Source of the DNA: Tritrichomonas musculus
Lineage: Eukaryota > Parabasalia > Tritrichomonadida > Tritrichomonadidae
Length of the DNA stretch: 64,000 nt
Reading direction: 5' to 3'
NCBI GenBank assembly: GCA_039105265.1
Contig: JAPFFF010000021.1
Span: 496,001-560,000 of the forward strand
Both the position numbers and the translations under genes were made by a program. Of this stretch, positions 1-10,600 are shown piece by piece. The first letter of the stretch is position 1. Every line of letters starts with the position of its first letter. The notes under the pieces are model-generated. The model ran no database searches and was not told the origin of the DNA. It saw only the letters and a list, made by a program, of their open reading frames with translations.

Positions 1-42
1 TGAGAGAATATCGATCACGTTAATTCTATAGCCAAAAATTTT

Positions 43-51
43 TCATTTTTC
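43..51 (+). promoter_or_regulatory. Initiator-like (Inr) motif of the TyrRS gene
   Basis: TCATTTTTC lies just ahead of the first ATG. The presumptive A(+1) is at 45, ten bases before the start codon. Trichomonad core promoters are known for TCA-type Inr elements within about 20 nt of the start codon. In this AT-rich sequence the motif could occur by chance, but its position is right. Confidence 0.45.
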
Positions 52-54
52 AAG

Positions 55-1080
55 ATGTCTCTTTCAGTAGAAGAACGTAAAGCATTATTAAAGTCATTTA
101 CAGAAGATGCTCAAGGAGAAGAAAGACTCGACGAATTTTTATCAACACATGATCATTTTCTTGCTTATAATGGATTCGAACCAAGTGGTAGAATGCATAT
201 TGCACAAGCAATGATGACTGCCATCAATACAAACGCTATCATAAAGGCAGGCGGCACTATGATTCTTTATATTGCAGATATCTTTGCTAAACTTAATCAT
301 AAAATGGGTGGAGATATCAACAAAATTCATGAAGTTGGTCAATATTTCATCGAAGTTTTTAAGGCATGCGGTATGGATTTAGATCACGTTAGATTTATCT
401 GGTCAACTGAATTTATTCGTGAACATTGCACAGAATATTTCGAACTTGTCAATGACATTGCCGAATTTTCATCATTAAACAGAATTTCTCGAACTGTTCA
501 AATTATGGGCCGTAAAGAAGGCGACAATTTATCTCTTTCACAATTAATTTATCCATGCATGCAAGCAACAGACGTTTTCCTTCTCGATGTTGATATTTGC
601 CAACTTGGTGTTGACCAGAGAAAAGTTAATATGCTTGCTATCGAATTTGCAAACGAAACAAACAGGAAAAAGCCTATTATATTATCTCATCACATGCTTA
701 TGGGCTTAAAAGGAAAAGCAGTTAAAATGAGTAAAAGTGATCCAGATGGAGCAATATTTATTGAAGATACAAGAGAAGATATTATTCGTAAAATAGGAAA
801 AGCAGTTTGTCCACCAGAGCCTAATGATAATCCACTTTTCGAATATCTTAAGCATATTATTATTAAGAAGATTTCACCTCTTACTTTGTGCGGCAAAACT
901 TACAATAATATTGATGAAATTGAAGCAAACTTTGCCGAAATTATTTCAAACGAGGCCCAATTCAGAACTGATATTTCAAATTATGTTGACCAAATCATTC
1001 AACCAGTTCGTGATCACTTTGAGCAACCAGGACTCAAAGAACTCTTACAAAGAGTTGAATCATATAGAGTTACAAAATAA
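55..1080 (+). CDS. Tyrosyl-tRNA synthetase (class I, eukaryotic/archaeal type)
   Basis: This 341-aa protein charges tRNA-Tyr with tyrosine in the cytosol. The HIGH-type signature is PSGRMHIAQ (residues 43-51) within the context YNGFEPSGRMHIAQ, which is typical of plant and protist TyrRS. The KMSKS loop is exact at residues 224-228 and is followed by DPDGAIFIED, also family-specific. The length fits a catalytic core plus anticodon-binding domain with no EMAP-like extension. The first ATG follows an Inr-like motif, which supports this start. The TAA stop is followed by AT-rich DNA. The gene stands alone, with the next gene convergent on the minus strand. The identification is secure. Confidence 0.95.
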   Translation: MSLSVEERKALLKSFTEDAQGEERLDEFLSTHDHFLAYNGFEPSGRMHIAQAMMTAINTNAIIKAGGTMILYIADIFAKLNHKMGGDINKIHEVGQYFIEVFKACGMDLDHVRFIWSTEFIREHCTEYFELVNDIAEFSSLNRISRTVQIMGRKEGDNLSLSQLIYPCMQATDVFLLDVDICQLGVDQRKVNMLAIEFANETNRKKPIILSHHMLMGLKGKAVKMSKSDPDGAIFIEDTREDIIRKIGKAVCPPEPNDNPLFEYLKHIIIKKISPLTLCGKTYNNIDEIEANFAEIISNEAQFRTDISNYVDQIIQPVRDHFEQPGLKELLQRVESYRVTK

Positions 1081-1478
1081 ATTCCTATTTTTTAAAGTTT
1101 TTTTAAAGTTCAAAATAACTACTTAGCCGTGCTCTTTCATTTGCTATTTTTTTTTTTTTTTTTTTTTTTAATAACGATTACTGACTTGTTATTTGAGTTC
1201 GAATAACAAGAGATTATTTTAAATGAAATTCCAAATTTAATCGATACAGTTTTTTCTTTGTGTATATCAATCCATTAAATTTTTAACTTTCGTTATATCA
1301 GATCTAAATTATGAGAGCTCATCTATAATTTATTGTTAAATATAAATTTATAAATGTCTTATTAATCTTACCATAAATCAAAAATAAAATAAGACATTTA
1401 TTCATAATAATTTTATTCTAATTATCTAATAATTTACAAATAATAAATTACAAAACAAAAATGATTTTTTCCACCAAA
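1081..1478. other. AT-rich convergent intergenic region with T-tract
   Basis: The region separates two convergent genes. It contains an uninterrupted T-run near 1147-1169 and no ORF or RNA gene that I can support. Confidence 0.6.
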
Positions 1479-3605
1479 TTATGCAGATGATTGACTAGAA
1501 GCAATTTCATCTTTAAACTTTGCAGATATTTGCTCGAATGTGCATTGCTGAACATTGATAGACAATGGTTTGCAGAGTTCAACGTACATTCTCACAGCAT
1601 CGCCCAAAAGAACATCAATACCTTCTTTCAAAGCAAAATATACGTTTGGAAACTTTTTAACAATAATGATAATCACATCATCTGAATTTTCACCTTTCCA
1701 TGTTTCAATGAATGTACCTAGAACAAATCTCCATGTTGTTGGTGGACAAAGAGCGAAAAATTCTGCGCTAAAAGCGTCAAATTCATTTTTATTACATAAA
1801 TTTAAGTTCCCAAATCTTCCTAAAGGAATGAAAACGTTATTTGATACAATCTGATTTTTCTTCTTTGATGAATTTGTAGAATTTGAAAATATATTTGAAT
1901 TTGAGCCATTTGGGCTATTTGAATTACTAGCAGAGAGGTTTTGATACATTTTAATTAATGGCTTCATATTATCATATTCTTGCTTCATTTTTTCAACAAG
2001 ATGAAGCTTATTATGTCTTGCCCAAAAATCAAACAAAGCAGAAGGAGATGCAGATGAAATTAAAGTTTGCACATTTGAAGAAACAGGAAAATCACAATTT
2101 ATTACATTTGTGCATTTTCTTAATGTGTTTGTGGGAGGATCCCAAATATGAACATGCGCCAAAACTTGAACAGCCTGAAACATTAATTTTTGCTTAGAAG
2201 TAGATGAAGATGTATTATTTAGGTTGCCATTAATATTATTACCATTGTTAATTGTTATAGATGCTGTTGGTGATATCGAAATATTTGAACCATTCGAATT
2301 TGGACTAGGCAAATTTTCAGAACTTCCTGAATTTGTGAGAATTTGGGGAGTAATAACAAATGGAACAGCAGATCTAGATGATGCAATAACAGATAATGTA
2401 GCTTTATCAGCATCACTCGATGCTTTATAATGTTTTCCACATTTTACAATCACTTTACATTGAAAACCAAACGGTCTGGCACAATCAGAAGCAGCAACAT
2501 CAACAGCTGAATTTAGAATATCCATGTTTTCAAATGTATGAGTAAATTCACTATTATTAGTATTTGTTTTATCATTTATTGCAGGAACGGAAACAGATGA
2601 TGGAAAATTAGATGCTTTGCTTTTAGATGGAAGAGTAGGTGTTGATTCAATTGGAGCAAGATTCGTAATTCTTTTGGAGGAATTTACTGTTGATTGTGCT
2701 GATGCGTAATAGAAAAAACGAATGACACCAGGCACATTATTGGCAAAATGTGAAACAGATAAGGTTGATGTTGATGAAGATCCTGAAAAGGTAATTGGAG
2801 AATCAATGAAAAAGTCAATTCTGATTGGTATTCTATCTATTTGTTTTAATTTGTCAATTGTTGTCGAATCGATTGTTCCACCAGCACAAAAAACACGACA
2901 CCAAAAACATGATTTTTTAGCATTTAAAAGTGATAACAAAAGAGGGATTGTTGTTTTAATTGGAACCCTAACGGATGTTTTTGGGAGTTTCGAAAGTTGA
3001 GAAAAGTTTCCTGCAGTTGTAATAAGTTTTCTAGCTGTTTCAGCTGTATTCATCACAAACACCCAAACAGGCGCATCTGGAGGAAGAGATTGCATAATTG
3101 TTGAAGCAGGCAAAAGAGAAGAAGCAAATGAATCATTTTCATTGCTTCTTTTATCATCTTCTTGCTTGCCACATCCTATAATAATAACATGAGTAAGGGG
3201 AAATGTGACTGAAGGATCGATAATTTGATATGAAAGAGTGGAAGTGATTGATGAAAATAAATTATGATCAGATAAGAAAGAATTATGATTATTTGATTCG
3301 TTATGCTTTTGATCATTTTGATCAGATTTTTTTGGACTTTTGTGACTTTTATTTTTGTTATCTGTTGAATTGAAAATCACATGTTGACCACATACCGAAC
3401 ATGTCCATCCACGCTTGCTATATGAACAAAGACTGTTAAAAAAAGCTGTACAATTAGGATTTGGGCATCGTGGAATTTGAATGTTATTATTATTATTTAT
3501 AACAGATAAATCTTCCGGAATAGGCTGTGCATATAGTACAAAAGGAATTTTTGTTGAATCGAGAACTTTTTTTGATGAAGGAAAAACAGAAAGTGTTGAT
3601 TGCAT
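1479..3605 (-). CDS. Sec23/Sec24-like COPII coat protein (divergent)
   Basis: This 708-aa protein is close to the usual Sec23 length (about 750 aa). Near the N-terminus is a zinc-finger pattern, C47-x4-C52 with C69-x2-C72, in the context 'RCPNPNC...GWTCSVC', as in the Sec23/24 zinc finger. The middle includes a stretch (PDAPVWVFVMNTAETA) compatible with the vWA-like trunk. Further on, 'VQVLAHVHIWDPPTNTLRKC' and the following helical stretch resemble the Sec23 beta-sandwich and helical domains. The C-terminal 'CPPTTWRFVLGTFIETW...DVIIIIVKKFP' could be a degenerate gelsolin-like module. Asn/Ser-rich low-complexity linkers sit between domains. Known role of the family: inner COPII coat, ER-to-Golgi vesicle budding, with Sec23 also the Sar1 GAP. 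I cannot tell Sec23 from Sec24 with confidence. Confidence 0.6.
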   Translation of the reverse strand: MQSTLSVFPSSKKVLDSTKIPFVLYAQPIPEDLSVINNNNNIQIPRCPNPNCTAFFNSLCSYSKRGWTCSVCGQHVIFNSTDNKNKSHKSPKKSDQNDQKHNESNNHNSFLSDHNLFSSITSTLSYQIIDPSVTFPLTHVIIIGCGKQEDDKRSNENDSFASSLLPASTIMQSLPPDAPVWVFVMNTAETARKLITTAGNFSQLSKLPKTSVRVPIKTTIPLLLSLLNAKKSCFWCRVFCAGGTIDSTTIDKLKQIDRIPIRIDFFIDSPITFSGSSSTSTLSVSHFANNVPGVIRFFYYASAQSTVNSSKRITNLAPIESTPTLPSKSKASNFPSSVSVPAINDKTNTNNSEFTHTFENMDILNSAVDVAASDCARPFGFQCKVIVKCGKHYKASSDADKATLSVIASSRSAVPFVITPQILTNSGSSENLPSPNSNGSNISISPTASITINNGNNINGNLNNTSSSTSKQKLMFQAVQVLAHVHIWDPPTNTLRKCTNVINCDFPVSSNVQTLISSASPSALFDFWARHNKLHLVEKMKQEYDNMKPLIKMYQNLSASNSNSPNGSNSNIFSNSTNSSKKKNQIVSNNVFIPLGRFGNLNLCNKNEFDAFSAEFFALCPPTTWRFVLGTFIETWKGENSDDVIIIIVKKFPNVYFALKEGIDVLLGDAVRMYVELCKPLSINVQQCTFEQISAKFKDEIASSQSSA

Positions 3606-3853
3606 TTAATGTAAAAATTTGACCATAATTCATCGTTCCATTTTTTTTAAACATTCATGAGATATATGAAGACTTATATATTGATAAATTTTAAATATAT
3701 TTGATAAAATTATATCAAAAAATCAAAAATTATTTTTTTAGGAAAAATAATCTAAAATATTTGGCTGCATATATGTTTTTTACTGGTTGTATTTTGAATA
3801 GTTTATAGGGAAATGAAAAAATTCAAGAAAAAAATACGTTAAGCGCCAAATTT
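3606..3853. promoter_or_regulatory. Divergent intergenic/promoter region
   Basis: The 248-bp AT-rich spacer lies between the Sec23-like gene (minus) and the IN-box gene (plus), so it must hold both promoters. On the minus strand TCAAATTTTTACATTA abuts the ATG and resembles a trichomonad Inr. Only GCGCC, shortly before the plus-strand ATG, breaks the AT richness. Confidence 0.4.
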
Positions 3854-5035
3854 ATGACTATTAAAGATTCTTTAAATGATCTTCAAAATATACTAAAACA
3901 ACAAAATTCGATATATGAAACGAACCAAAATTTACATTTCGACTGGCTGAAATCGGTCTTATTTCAGTTGGATGTATATGATCAATCAAGTAAAAAGGAG
4001 ATAAAAGTTAAAGAAATTGCGCCTACAATAAATTCTGAAAAAGAGAGATACAATCGTAATATGCAACAAAAAGTTCTCAGTGATTGTAAACACCAACTTC
4101 AAACAAATTCAAAACTGGAAGCTAGACCAAAACATATTCATAAAAAACAAAATATAAGACAAAAACGCAATGAAAACACAAATAGTGTTCAAAAGGAACT
4201 ATATACGAACCAAACATCTCCAAACTCATCTCCAAAAGCATTACCTCGTCCAAGAAAAAGAATAAATCGTATACAACAAAAATCAGCATCAACATCATTT
4301 ATTAAAAGCCCAATAGAAATGAAATCAAAATGCAAAAGCATAGAAGAATCCAAAACAAAACAAAATAATAATAATAAACGCAATCACAACCGTAAAAAAG
4401 ATGAAGTAACAAGCCCAAATAGCAGGTTAGTTAAGTTTATTGATAATGATAGCCTTTTATCAATCTCTTCTTCATGTTCTGATTTTTGTAATGATGAAGA
4501 GAATTACGATACTAAAGATTGTGACAATCAACTACGTTTATGCCAATCATTGCCATCAAAAAACAGCCCTTTAAAAGTTTCGTGCAATTTCACTGAATTG
4601 ACACAATCCGTTTCATCTTTTCAAGAAAAATGGCAAGAGATGGTGGAAGAGAAAAAACGTTCATCATTGTTACCAAAACCACCTGTTGGCACTCTCTTCA
4701 ATTTTGACGATACTCCAGAAAGTTATCAAATGACAAGTAGTGATGGAAACGAAGAAGATAACTTTTCCTTTAGTGATGAAGATGATGAAATTCATGAAGA
4801 GGACCCTTTGGAAATTCATGGTAAAATGATTCCAATTTGGGCAAGGAAGGAAAAAGTGGAAGAGCAAATTAAAAATCAACAGACTATTGATCCTGATGAT
4901 ATTTTTACTGGGATGCCAAAACATTGCCAAATATCTCAAATTTTTGATAATAATTTTGATTGTGTGGAAATGAGTATATTGGCTCAAGGTCATGCAGATG
5001 AAAGCGATAATTACGATGAACTAATGGCTACTTAA
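3854..5035 (+). CDS. INCENP-like protein with C-terminal IN-box (chromosomal passenger complex)
   Basis: This 393-aa, mostly disordered, basic, Asn/Lys/Ser-rich protein has one ordered-looking stretch at residues 326-365. It reads IPIWARKEKVEEQIKNQQ, then DPDDIF, then a conserved-looking CQISQIF. This matches the layout of the INCENP IN-box (P-x-W-A, a hydrophobic helix ending in Q, a D/N-P-x-x-[IL]F turn, then [LI]xxIF). In known systems the IN-box binds and activates Aurora kinase at centromeres and the spindle midzone. The N-terminal helix 'DSLNDLQNILKQQNSIYE' could play the Survivin/Borealin-binding role, but this is only inference. The acidic patch at about 295-320 precedes the box. No TSS-type activation motif is obvious downstream; the tail is acidic instead. 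Confidence 0.6.
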   Translation: MTIKDSLNDLQNILKQQNSIYETNQNLHFDWLKSVLFQLDVYDQSSKKEIKVKEIAPTINSEKERYNRNMQQKVLSDCKHQLQTNSKLEARPKHIHKKQNIRQKRNENTNSVQKELYTNQTSPNSSPKALPRPRKRINRIQQKSASTSFIKSPIEMKSKCKSIEESKTKQNNNNKRNHNRKKDEVTSPNSRLVKFIDNDSLLSISSSCSDFCNDEENYDTKDCDNQLRLCQSLPSKNSPLKVSCNFTELTQSVSSFQEKWQEMVEEKKRSSLLPKPPVGTLFNFDDTPESYQMTSSDGNEEDNFSFSDEDDEIHEEDPLEIHGKMIPIWARKEKVEEQIKNQQTIDPDDIFTGMPKHCQISQIFDNNFDCVEMSILAQGHADESDNYDELMAT

Positions 5036-5126
5036 TAATTTTAATTGTTTCCAAATTCATGTATTTATTTGTTTAGAATAAAAATTATAAATATTTCTAT
5101 TTTGTATATATAATTGGCCATATATA

Positions 5127-5888
5127 ATGAAAGTTTTAATTCTACTAGCTCACGCAAATGACAATGGATTGAGCTCTTCTCATCGACTAACTAATGCTGC
5201 TAGGGATGCATTGATCGAAGATGGACACGAAGTTCGCGTTGTTGAATTAATCAAATGTGGTTTTGACAAATGCGCCACCAAAAAAGATTTTACTTCTTTT
5301 CCATTAAAAGATTTTGATTATGAGAATAGTCATATTGAAACAAATGATAATCTTATCAACGAAATTGTAGAACAGCAAAAAAATGTTCAATGGTCAACAC
5401 ATATCATTGTTATTGGCCCAATGTGGTTTTACAGATACCCTGCATGCTTTTATGCTTATGCTGATCGAGTGTTTTGCAATCAATTTGCTTATACACCAAC
5501 CGATTTCGGCGAAACAAATGGACCTCTTCGAGGTAGGAAAGCAATGTGCGTGATCACTCTTGGTGGATTTGAATCAACATATTTACCTTCAGGACCTCAG
5601 ACAACAATTGAAAACATTATGTACCATGTAACTAGAGGACTTTTTTCATACTGTGGAATTAAATGCCTAAGAAGTCAAGCATTTTATGAATGCACACAAT
5701 TCAAAAGCCCTTTTGATTCAGACAAAATCCTTGATAAATGGAAGAAAGCAATTAAAAATTTAGATAAGAGACCATTAATCCCATTCGGTGATGCAGAAAC
5801 GCCAGTAGGTGAAGGAAATCCGAATGAAGGACATGTTCTTAGCGGCCTCAACGATTTATCACTTGATGAAGCAATTAATTCTATTTAA
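5127..5888 (+). CDS. NAD(P)H dehydrogenase (quinone)/flavodoxin-fold oxidoreductase, NQO family
   Basis: This 253-aa protein begins with a beta-strand MKVLILLAHAND followed by SSSHRLT, the FMN/FAD phosphate-binding region of the Flavodoxin_2 fold. The family motif 'IIVIGPMWFYRYPACFYAYADRVF' (WPMxWFxxPAxLKGWxDRVF in relatives) and 'GFAY'-like 'QFAYTPTDFG', then 'LRGRKAMCVITLGG', follow in the expected order. 'GLFSYCGIKCL' matches the usual GxLxFxGxxxL near the end. The role is probably two-electron reduction of quinones or similar acceptors in the cytosol. The C-terminus is extended past the core. The short upstream spacer (91 bp) from the INCENP-like gene contains no second ORF. The substrate cannot be inferred. 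Confidence 0.88.
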   Translation: MKVLILLAHANDNGLSSSHRLTNAARDALIEDGHEVRVVELIKCGFDKCATKKDFTSFPLKDFDYENSHIETNDNLINEIVEQQKNVQWSTHIIVIGPMWFYRYPACFYAYADRVFCNQFAYTPTDFGETNGPLRGRKAMCVITLGGFESTYLPSGPQTTIENIMYHVTRGLFSYCGIKCLRSQAFYECTQFKSPFDSDKILDKWKKAIKNLDKRPLIPFGDAETPVGEGNPNEGHVLSGLNDLSLDEAINSI

Positions 5889-6112
5889 TTTATTATCAAA
5901 TATATCAAATTTATTTTAACTCTTGTCTATACAATTTTGATTTCTTTTACCAATTTATCAGTTGATTTTAATTCCTTTATTTTTTTTTTTTGCACTTTTT
6001 TCCTAATTGATTTTTAAAAAAAAGATTTGATGAAACCATATAAAACAATAAAGGGGAAACCTCAGCTTATACAATTGATTTTAAATTAAATTTCAAATGC
6101 CGATATTGAAAC
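5889..6112. other. AT-rich intergenic region
   Basis: This is the region between the NQO-like gene and the left end of the nested transposon block. It has a short T/A-rich palindromic stretch near 5980-6025 and no supported feature. Confidence 0.5.
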
Positions 6113-6617
6113 TTTAAGGGCGTACGTCCCAAAAATGTTGTAAAATTGTCAATATTGAATAAACTCATAGAATACTTCTTTCAATACTTCCAAATTATGA
6201 AAAAGTTTAGGTCAAAAATGATGATATTTGTCCTAAACGATCAAAAAATAATTGTTTTTTTGACCGATAAAATTTTACAAAATATAATTTTGAATTAAAA
6301 AAGAAAAAAAATGCATTAAAATATTTTTTTTAATATATAATCAATCTATGAACAGGGATGGTTACCGTTACTAATCGGTAAACATTTAAACGTTCTCTAC
6401 CGTACCGGTATTATTTATAATTATATTATAGTAATATAATTATATTATAGTTATATAACTATAAATATTGGGATTTAATTTAAAAAAAGGGGGATTTTTG
6501 CCTCAATTTTTTTTGTTAAAAAAAATGAAGATATACAAATAAATATAAAATATTTTAAAATACATTTATATAATATAAAATATATAATGGAACCTAAAAT
6601 ATATATAGAATAAAATA

Positions 6618-7620
6618 GGGACTATATCAAAATTTCCACTTTTTTTCTGGCCAGTATCAAAATTTTCAATTAAAAAAAAATAAGTATCATTTTTTAATAG
6701 AAAAAAAAATTCTAGTATCATATTTTAATAGAAAAACATTTCATGAGTATCATTTTTTTTTATCAATTTTTTTATCTTTTGCAACAAGTACACAGGAAAA
6801 ATCTAAAAAAAATATATCTCGAATCAGCTACAGGAGAACGTTCAAATGATAGTATTTTTATGCAAAAGTAAACAACTCGCTCGACATATTAAAATTTAAT
6901 TCACCAAGAATCATTCGAAAAAAAGTATTTAACGCTGGTTTATTGTAGAAAAACAAGTTTAACTTAATTTTTCTCAGCAACATGAGCTAAAAACCAGTTT
7001 TTCAAATCGATGTCTAATTACGAATAATCAATTTTTTTACGGGTCTACTTATGTACCAAGTTTTACTGCTTCAATTAATATTCTTTATCATTTTTTACAT
7101 ATATTCATGACTACAAATACTATGTAATTCGCTTTCTATTTTTGAAAATTCTCACGAATATTCAAAAAATTATTCAAAAAACAGAGACAAAAATATGTTA
7201 TATCTACACTATATATAGTATAACTTTAAAATATAGTAGTATTGTTTCTTTATTTTCTTTTTTATGTCTAAAAACTTAATAATTTTGCAAAATTGTAAAC
7301 GAATAATAAACGTTCTTCTTTTTCATTTATTTTTCTTTTCATCAAATTATAAATTTTTTGAGCTTTTTTCTAATGAAAAATTTAACATTTTAAAAATATT
7401 TAGAAATAAATTATTGTAATTTAATGAAAATGATTAAATATTATAATCTAATGAAAATTATCCAATTAATATGATTGAATGAACTTGATTGTTTATAATA
7501 ATTCGATATTTATAAAAAATGCAATTGTTTGAATGTGATTATTTAGAAGATTTAATTTGATTAGAAGAATGTGATTGATTAAAAAATTTATTTGAATCAA
7601 TTATATTCAATTATCCCTAG
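6618..7620 (+). repeat. Left ~1-kb terminal inverted repeat of element C
   Basis: The reverse complement of this block is found at 18083-19089. Matching landmarks include GGCCAGTATCAAAATTTTC near the end, GGTACATAAGTAGACCCG in the middle and TATCCCTAGGTAATCAC at the inner edge. Differences are small, for example in T-run length near 6640. No ORF is supported. Confidence 0.85.
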
Positions 7621-7626
7621 GTAATC

Positions 7627-10600
7627 ACTTTCATTCTTTCATTCGCTTTAATTCAATCACTTTTACTCATTCAATCATTTTCATTCATTCAATCATTTTC
7701 ATTCATTCAATCATTTCATTCATTCAATCATTTCATTCATTCAATCACTTTCATTCATTCAATCACTTTCATTCATTCAATCACTTTCATTCATTCAATC
7801 ACTTTCATTCATTCAATCACTTTCATTCATTCAATCATTTTCATTCATTCAATCACTTTCATTCATTCAATCATTTCATTCATTCAATCACTTTCATTCA
7901 TTCAATTACTTTCATTCATTCAATCATTTCATTCATTCAATCATTTCATTCACTCAATCACTTTCATTCATTCAATTACTTTCATTCATTCAATCATTTC
8001 ATTCATTCAATTACTTTCATTCATTCAATCATTTCATTCATTCAATCACTTTCATTCATTCAATCACTTTCATTCATTCAATCACTTTTACTCATTCAAT
8101 CACTTTCATTCATTCAATCACTTTCATTCATTCAATCACTTTCATTCATTCAATCATTTCATTCATTCAATCATTTCATTCATTCAATCACTTTCATTCA
8201 TTCAATCACTTTCATTCATTCAATCACTTTCATTCATTCAATCACTTTCATTCATTCAATTACTTTTACTCATTCAATCATTTCATTCATTCAATCATTT
8301 CATTCATTCAATTGCTTTCATTCATTCAATTACTTTCATTCATTCAATCACTTTCATTCATTCAATCATTTCATTCATTCAATTACTTTTACTCATTCAA
8401 TCATTTCATTCATTCAATCATTTCATTCATTCAATTGCTTTCATTCATTCAATTACTTTCATTCATTCAATCACTTTCATTCATTCAATCATTTCATTCA
8501 CTCAATCACTTTCATTCATTCAATTACTTTCATTCATTCAATCATTTCATTCATTCAATCACTTTTACTCATTCAATCATTTCATTCATTCAATCATTTC
8601 ATTCACTCAATCACTTTCATTCATTCAATTACTTTCATTCATTCAATCATTTCATTCATTCAATTACTTTCATTCATTCAATCATTTCATTCATTCAATC
8701 ACTTTCATTCATTCAATCACTTTCATTCATTCAATCACTTTTACTCATTCAATCACTTTCATTCATTCAATCACTTTCATTCATTCAATCACTTTCATTC
8801 ATTCAATCATTTCATTCATTCAATCATTTCATTCATTCAATCACTTTCATTCATTCAATCACTTTCATTCATTCAATCACTTTCATTCATTCAATCACTT
8901 TCATTCATTCAATTACTTTTACTCATTCAATCATTTCATTCATTCAATCATTTCATTCATTCAATCACTTTCATTCATTCAATTACTTTCATTCATTCAA
9001 TCACTTTCATTCATTCAATCACTTTCATTCATTCAATTACTTTTACTCATTCAATCATTTCATTCATTCAATCATTTCATTCATTCAATTGCTTTCATTC
9101 ATTCAATTACTTTCATTCATTCAATCACTTTCATTCATTCAATCATTTCATTCACTCAATCACTTTCATTCATTCAATTACTTTCATTCATTCAATCATT
9201 TCATTCATTCAATCACTTTTACTCATTCAATCATTTTCATTCATTCAATCACTTTCATTCATTCAATCATTTCATTCATTCAATCACTTTCATTCATTCA
9301 ATCACTTTCATTCATTCAATCATTTCATTCACTCAATCACTTTCATTCATTCAATTACTTTCATTCATTCAATCATTTCATTCATTCAATCACTTTCATT
9401 CATTCAATCATTTTCATTCATTCATTCATTTCATTCATTCAATCATTTCATTCATTCAATCATTTCATTCATTCAATCACTTTCATTCACTCAATCACTT
9501 TCATTCATTCAATTACTTTCATTCATTCAATCATTTCATTCATTCAATCACTTTCATTCATTCAATCATTTCATTCATTCAATCACTTTCATTCATTCAA
9601 TCATTTCATTCATTCAATCATTTCATTCATTCAATCACTTTCATTCATTCAATCACTTTCATTCATTCAACTTTACTTTCATTCATTCAATCATTTCATT
9701 CACTCAATCACTTTCATTCATTCAATTACTTTCATTCATTCAATCATTTCATTCATTCAATTACTTTCATTCATTCAATCATTTCATTCATTCAATCACT
9801 TTCATTCATTCAATCACTTTCATTCATTCAATCACTTTTACTCATTCAATCACTTTCATTCATTCAATCACTTTCATTCATTCAATCACTTTCATTCATT
9901 CAATCATTTCATTCATTCAATCATTTCATTCATTCAATCACTTTCATTCATTCAATCACTTTCATTCATTCAATCACTTTCATTCATTCAATCACTTTCA
10001 TTCATTCAATTACTTTTACTCATTCAATCATTTCATTCATTCAATCATTTCATTCATTCAATCACTTTCATTCATTCAATCACTTTCATTCATTCAATTA
10101 CTTTTACTCATTCAATCATTTCATTCATTCAATCATTTCATTCATTCAATCACTTTCATTCATTCAATTACTTTCATTCATTCAATCACTTTCATTCATT
10201 CAATCACTTTCATTCATTCAATTACTTTTACTCATTCAATCATTTCATTCATTCAATCATTTCATTCATTCAATTGCTTTCATTCATTCAATTACTTTCA
10301 TTCATTCAATCACTTTCATTCATTCAATCATTTCATTCACTCAATCACTTTCATTCATTCAATTACTTTCATTCATTCAATCATTTCATTCATTCAATCA
10401 CTTTTACTCATTCAATCATTTTCATTCATTCAATCACTTTCATTCATTCAATCATTTCATTCATTCAATCACTTTCATTCATTCAATCACTTTCATTCAT
10501 TCAATCATTTCATTCACTCAATCACTTTCATTCATTCAATTACTTTCATTCATTCAATCATTTCATTCATTCAATCACTTTCATTCATTCAATCATTTTC

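Noticed and set aside
1491..3000. Plus-strand ORFs of 60-100 codons inside the Sec23-like gene
   Set aside because: Antisense shadows of the real minus-strand gene.
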